Origin: Gammaproteobacteria bacterium
Lineage (GTDB): Bacteria; Pseudomonadota; Gammaproteobacteria; Enterobacterales; Permianibacteraceae
Reading direction: 5' to 3'
Assembly: GCA_016182845.1 (NCBI GenBank)
Contig: JACPFT010000003.1
Coordinates: forward strand, 1-64,000
Length of the DNA: 64,000 bases
Shown: positions 60,817 to 64,000 of the stretch, piece by piece
How the letters are laid out: the number at the start of each line of letters is the position of its first letter
How positions within the stretch are numbered: the first letter of the stretch is position 1
Notes under the pieces: model-generated
What the model saw: the letters and a program-made list of their open reading frames with translations, nothing else
The model's database searches: none
What the model was told of the DNA's origin: nothing
Made by a program: the position numbers and the translations under genes

Positions 60817-60972
60817 TCAAAGTTTGATAAGTCAGATTCGGCAGCGCCGCCGGCCAGGAGGGCCGGCCCGGAAAGCCGGCGCTACGCCGGATTTCCGCGA
60901 GCGTAGTCCGGACATGTGCCGGACTCGCGACGACGGACGTAGGGCAGGAAGCCCGAAGTCCGTCATAGACGG

Positions 60973-61263
60973 TTAACCTTCGATGACCGCCATGATTTCG
61001 TCTTCGCGCATCACCAGCAGCTCTTTACCGTCGACCTTGATCTCGGTGCCGCTGTACTTGCCGAACAGGACCTTGTCGCCGGCCTTCAGGTCCAGGGGAC
61101 GCACGGAGCCGTTTTCCAGGATCTTGCCCTTGCCCACGGCCACGACTTCGCCGCGGATCGGCTTTTCGGTGGCGGTGTCGGGGATGACGATGCCACCGGC
61201 GGTGGTGCGCTCTTCTTCCATACGGCGGATAACGACGCGATCATGCAGCGGACGAATGTTCAT
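60973..61263 (-). CDS. groS: Co-chaperonin GroES (Hsp10)
   Basis: A 96-residue co-chaperonin ([18 protein letters not shown], mobile loop [12 protein letters not shown], end [10 protein letters not shown]). It caps GroEL rings. Start at 61263 with AGGAGA upstream. It is under a CIRCE element. Confidence 0.98.
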   Translation of the reverse strand: MNIRPLHDRVVIRRMEEERTTAGGIVIPDTATEKPIRGEVVAVGKGKILENGSVRPLDLKAGDKVLFGKYSGTEIKVDGKELLVMREDEIMAVIEG

Positions 61264-61388
61264 CAGTAGTTTCTCCTGATAGTTAAAAACATTAACAACG
61301 TCTATTGAGGGTGATGCCTGGGCAAAGCCCGGGGATGCCGCAATAAATGGGGGCGCATGGCCCCGCTTCAAGGGCTAGCGCTAATTAT

Positions 61389-61415
61389 TTAGCACTCAAC
61401 AGCGACGAGTGCTAA
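61389..61415 (-). promoter_or_regulatory. CIRCE operator of groESL (HrcA binding site)
   Basis: TTAGCACTC-N9-GAGTGCTAA is a perfect CIRCE inverted repeat, 126 bases before the groES start. HrcA would bind it and repress groESL until heat shock. Confidence 0.95.
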
Positions 61416-61442
61416 TCATAGCGAGGCAAACAGGAGCGTCAA
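61415..61442 (-). promoter_or_regulatory. Sigma70-type promoter of groESL
   Basis: On the minus strand TTGACG (61442-61437), a 16-base spacer and TATGAT (61420-61415) lead directly into the CIRCE element, so bound HrcA would block the start site. Confidence 0.75.
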
Positions 61443-61573
61443 GGGGAGACAAGAGGGGGAATTGGTCCGCGAACGGAGGGCGCTACCGGAAGCGCAGCAT
61501 GAGGGCCATGCTGCCAGCCATGACGTGGGGCACGACTCCCTGCCCCACGCCACCGCCGAGAGTTCGAAGACTG

Positions 61574-62032
61574 TCAGTCCACGCGCTCGAACTCGCCATC
61601 CACGGTGCGCCCGCCCGTCCGGGTGGCGGCATTATGCTCAGGCTCGGTGACGCTTTCGTGACGTTGCTCCACGCCCTCGTCCGGCGGCGCCTTACGGCGG
61701 CGCCAGGCCTGGCGCAGTACGGGGAAGAGGCAGAGCAAGGCCAGGACATCGGTCAGGAAGCCGGGTATGAACAGCAGGAGTCCCGCCAGGAGGCGGAAGC
61801 CCTGGCCGAACAACAGTCCCGGCAGTTCCTCGGGACGCAGGCGCTGCTTGGGCAGGCCCGCACCGCGCATCAGCTGCACGCCCAAGACCATGGCGGCCAG
61901 GATGGCCAGGACGGCATTGCCGAAGCCGATGCGCGCCGAGACCTGGGTGAACAGGAAGACCTCGGCGATAGGATACAGAAGCAGTAGCCAACCCAGGCCG
62001 GGCGGCAGGCGTTGCATGCGGATCATCATCAC
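61574..62032 (-). CDS. fxsA: FxsA family membrane protein
   Basis: A 152-residue protein with two to three membrane helices (WLLLLYPIAEVFLF; AILAAMVLGVQLMRGAG; LLLFIPGFLTDVLALLCL) of the FxsA family, and an acidic disordered tail. E. coli FxsA overproduction relieves F-plasmid exclusion of phage T7; the normal role is unknown. It is classically next to groES. The 300 bases between it and groES contain the groESL control region and a CGTGGGG/CCCCACG stem at 61524-61549. Confidence 0.88.
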   Translation of the reverse strand: MMMIRMQRLPPGLGWLLLLYPIAEVFLFTQVSARIGFGNAVLAILAAMVLGVQLMRGAGLPKQRLRPEELPGLLFGQGFRLLAGLLLFIPGFLTDVLALLCLFPVLRQAWRRRKAPPDEGVEQRHESVTEPEHNAATRTGGRTVDGEFERVD

Positions 62033-62172
62033 TCACTCGGGACAGTCGCCGATTCTCCCATTCCGTGACTTTCACCCGCAGTCGCCGGATTTCCAAGGAG
62101 TTTCTATACTCGAAGCTGAAGCCAGCCTCCTATCATGCTCCCCGATCTGGGGGCCCCCAGGATAAATACAAG

Positions 62173-63798
62173 ATGATCGAGAGCACCGCCGCCCAGCAAA
62201 AAGCCGAATTGCGCCGCCTGTTCGCGTCGCGCATGCCCAAGAAACTGCGTCAGCTCCTGGAACTCTGGCAGCTGCAGGCGAGCCAGGGCTGGACGCCGGC
62301 CAGCCTGGCCGATTTCATCGAGCACTGCGAACGCGTCAAGCTCTCGGCCGCCAATTTCGAATTCAGCGCCGTGGAATCGGTGTTGCACGAGGTAGCCACC
62401 CTCTACAGCCTGGTGCAGGGCGGCCATCCGGAGCCGGGCGAGGCCCAGCTCCAGGCCCTGCAATCCAGCCTGCGCCAGCTGGCCGAACAGCTGGAGGGCC
62501 CGGACGGCCATGCGGGCGCGCCCGCGCAGCCGGCCATGCTCAGCGCCACCGATGAACAGGCCTTGATCCTCGCCATCGGCGATCCGGCCCTGAACGAGGA
62601 GCTGTGCCGCCAACTCAGCTACTTCGGTTACCGTGCCCGCGGCGTCGCCGATGCGCAGGCCCTGAGCGACGCGGTGGACGAGCAGACCCCGGCTGCCCTG
62701 GTGGCCGAGCTGGCGCTACCGGGCATCGCCGAGGCGATCGCGAAGGTTCAGGACGCGCGCAGCACCCACCTGCCCTGCGTGCTCCTGGGCGGGGACGACG
62801 ATCTGGACTCGCGCCTGGCGGCGGTGCGTGCCGGCGGTGATGCCTATTTCGAGCAGCCCCTGTCCCTCTCGGTCCTGATCCAGCGCCTGGACGAGCTGAC
62901 CACCCTCGCCTCTCCCGAGCCCTACCGCATCATGGTCGTGGAGGATTCCCGCGCCCAGGCCAAGCATGCCGACATCGTGCTGAAAAGCGTCGGCTTCGCC
63001 AGCCACGTGGTCACCGAGCCCCTGCTGCTCATGGAGGCCCTGGTGGCCTTCCATCCCGAACTGATCCTCATGGACATGCAGATGCCGGATGTGTCCGGCG
63101 TGGAGCTGGCGCGGGTGCTGCGCCAGCATCCGGCCTACCAGAGCATCCCCATCGTCTTCCTGTCCGCCGAGGACGATGCCCAGAAGCGCCTCACCGCCCT
63201 GACCGTGGCCGGCGACGACTTCCTCACCAAACCGCTGCGCGCCGACCAACTGGTGGAGGCCGTGACCAACCGCGCCCAGCGCGCTCGCGCCAACCGGGCG
63301 CAACAGGCCGCCGATCCCCTGACCCATCTGCTCAATCGCCAGCATTTCATGAATGCCCTGGAGGTCGAGGTATCTCGGGCCAGCCGCACTAGCACGCCCT
63401 TGGCCCTGGCGGTCCTGGACATCGACGCCCTGGGCGCCATCAACAGCCGCTTCGGCCAGCATGTGGGCGATCATGTCTTGCAAACCCTGAGTCGGCTGCT
63501 CAGCCAGCGCCTGCGTAAGACCGATCCCATAGGCCGCATCGGCGACGACCGCCTGGGCCTCATCCTGCCCAATTGCAATGCCGCCAATGCCGTGAGCCTG
63601 CTCACCCAGCTCTGCCGGCAGTTCGCCAGCCTGCCGCACCGGGGCATGGACGGCGACACCCAGGCGCGCTTCTCGGGGGGCCTGGCCCTGCTCGACGATT
63701 TCGCGGTCGGCCCCTTGATGGGCGCCGCCGAATCCGCCCTAGGCGAAGCCAAGCGCCAGGGCGGCAACCGCATCGTCCTGGCCGGGGCGCATGCTTAG
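62173..63798 (+). CDS. Response regulator with two receiver-like domains and a degenerate GGDEF domain
   Basis: A 541-residue protein. The N-terminal 110 residues are helical and Hpt-like (IEHCERVKLSAANFEF has a His in a suitable position). Then comes a receiver-like domain lacking clear phosphorylation residues (about 125-245), then a canonical receiver (MVVEDSRAQ, LMDMQMPDVSG, FLTKPL), then a GGDEF-fold domain whose signature reads RIGDDRLG instead of RxGGDEF. It is therefore probably not a cyclase and may act as a c-di-GMP- or partner-binding output. Confidence 0.82.
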   Translation: MIESTAAQQKAELRRLFASRMPKKLRQLLELWQLQASQGWTPASLADFIEHCERVKLSAANFEFSAVESVLHEVATLYSLVQGGHPEPGEAQLQALQSSLRQLAEQLEGPDGHAGAPAQPAMLSATDEQALILAIGDPALNEELCRQLSYFGYRARGVADAQALSDAVDEQTPAALVAELALPGIAEAIAKVQDARSTHLPCVLLGGDDDLDSRLAAVRAGGDAYFEQPLSLSVLIQRLDELTTLASPEPYRIMVVEDSRAQAKHADIVLKSVGFASHVVTEPLLLMEALVAFHPELILMDMQMPDVSGVELARVLRQHPAYQSIPIVFLSAEDDAQKRLTALTVAGDDFLTKPLRADQLVEAVTNRAQRARANRAQQAADPLTHLLNRQHFMNALEVEVSRASRTSTPLALAVLDIDALGAINSRFGQHVGDHVLQTLSRLLSQRLRKTDPIGRIGDDRLGLILPNCNAANAVSLLTQLCRQFASLPHRGMDGDTQARFSGGLALLDDFAVGPLMGAAESALGEAKRQGGNRIVLAGAHA

Positions 63799-63820
63799 GA
63801 GGCAGGGCCCTGATGCCGCG

Positions 63821-64000
63821 ATGAAACGCCCCGCCCCCTGGCCGGCCCCCTGCCTGTTCGGTCTGGCACTCGCCGCCTGCCAGCCCCCATCCCCCGCGAG
63901 CCTGCAGGGCTATGTGGAAACCGAGATGCTGGAGCTCGGCGCCGCCAGCGCCGGCCGCCTGGAAGCACTGCCGGTCGTCCAGGGCGCCCAGGTGAGTGCC
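63821..64000 (+). CDS. HlyD/MFP-type periplasmic adaptor lipoprotein, 5' part
   Basis: The first 60 residues of a protein that runs off the window. A lipoprotein signal (CLFGLALAACQ) is followed by LQGYVETEMLELGAAS and AGRLEALPVVQGAQV, the membrane-proximal and lipoyl-domain start of YbhG/HlyD-type adaptors of ABC exporters. The rest of the exporter should follow to the right. Confidence 0.75.
   Translation, partial: MKRPAPWPAPCLFGLALAACQPPSPASLQGYVETEMLELGAASAGRLEALPVVQGAQVSA

Overview
The window looks like the chromosome of a GC-rich gammaproteobacterium. The evidence is gene order as well as gene identity. Three blocks follow familiar gammaproteobacterial order: bamD divergent from rluD-pgeF-clpB with pilSR, thiO and a fimT-like pseudopilin nearby; cca, uppP, folB, plsY and tsaD close to rpsU-dnaG-rpoD; and rpoD followed by tRNA-Ile2(CAT). 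The extreme left end is the 5' end of a 16S rRNA gene transcribed leftwards out of the window. I cannot name a genus; a chemolithotroph-like or Chromatiales-like lineage is only a guess.

Layout. Positions 1-370 hold the 16S start, its leader with boxA, and two tandem promoters. Positions 0.5-12.2 kb are core genes: msrQP, pssA, clpB, plsC-like, pgeF, rluD, bamD, glnB and nadE. Positions 12.4-24.4 kb hold pilus and sensory genes: pilS, pilR, a broken thiO, a FimT/GspH pseudopilin, a GspE/PilB-type ATPase and a double-Cache chemoreceptor. Two palindromic MITE-like elements lie at 18.6 and 24.5 kb. Positions 24.8-39.8 kb run from cca through a two-component pair, uppP, a MidA-like methyltransferase, folM, folK and folB, plsY, tsaD, rpsU, yqeY, dnaG and rpoD to tRNA-Ile2.

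The most interesting part is 39.88-55.37 kb. The 3' 47 bases of tRNA-Ile2 recur almost perfectly at 55323-55368, so the 15.5 kb between looks like an integrated genomic island that has lost its integrase. Its cargo forms two modules. One is a periplasmic molybdoenzyme system: a c5-like cytochrome, a Tat-exported Rieske subunit, an AioA/IdrA-family catalytic subunit with a changed pocket and an unusual late insertion, a small secreted protein whose repeated VQEDPLL motif also occurs in that insertion, a porin, and Moco genes (moaA and moaE intact; moeA and mobA reduced to remnants). The other is a bufferin-type copper-peptide operon (DUF2282 precursor, DUF692/MNIO enzyme, DUF2063 partner, DoxX). 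It appears to be controlled by one of two duplicated ECF sigma/DUF3379 anti-sigma pairs that flank a thioredoxin-like protein and a CcdA-like thiol transporter. A 34-base bipartite motif with identical spacing lies upstream of both the first ECF gene and the bufferin precursor gene, which is the strongest regulatory link here.

Beyond the island (55.4-64 kb) come a CueR-type regulator with two divergent MerR-type promoters and a collapsed copA remnant, a GGDEF protein, groESL under a perfect CIRCE element, fxsA, a two-receiver response regulator with a degenerate GGDEF domain, and the start of an HlyD-type adaptor.
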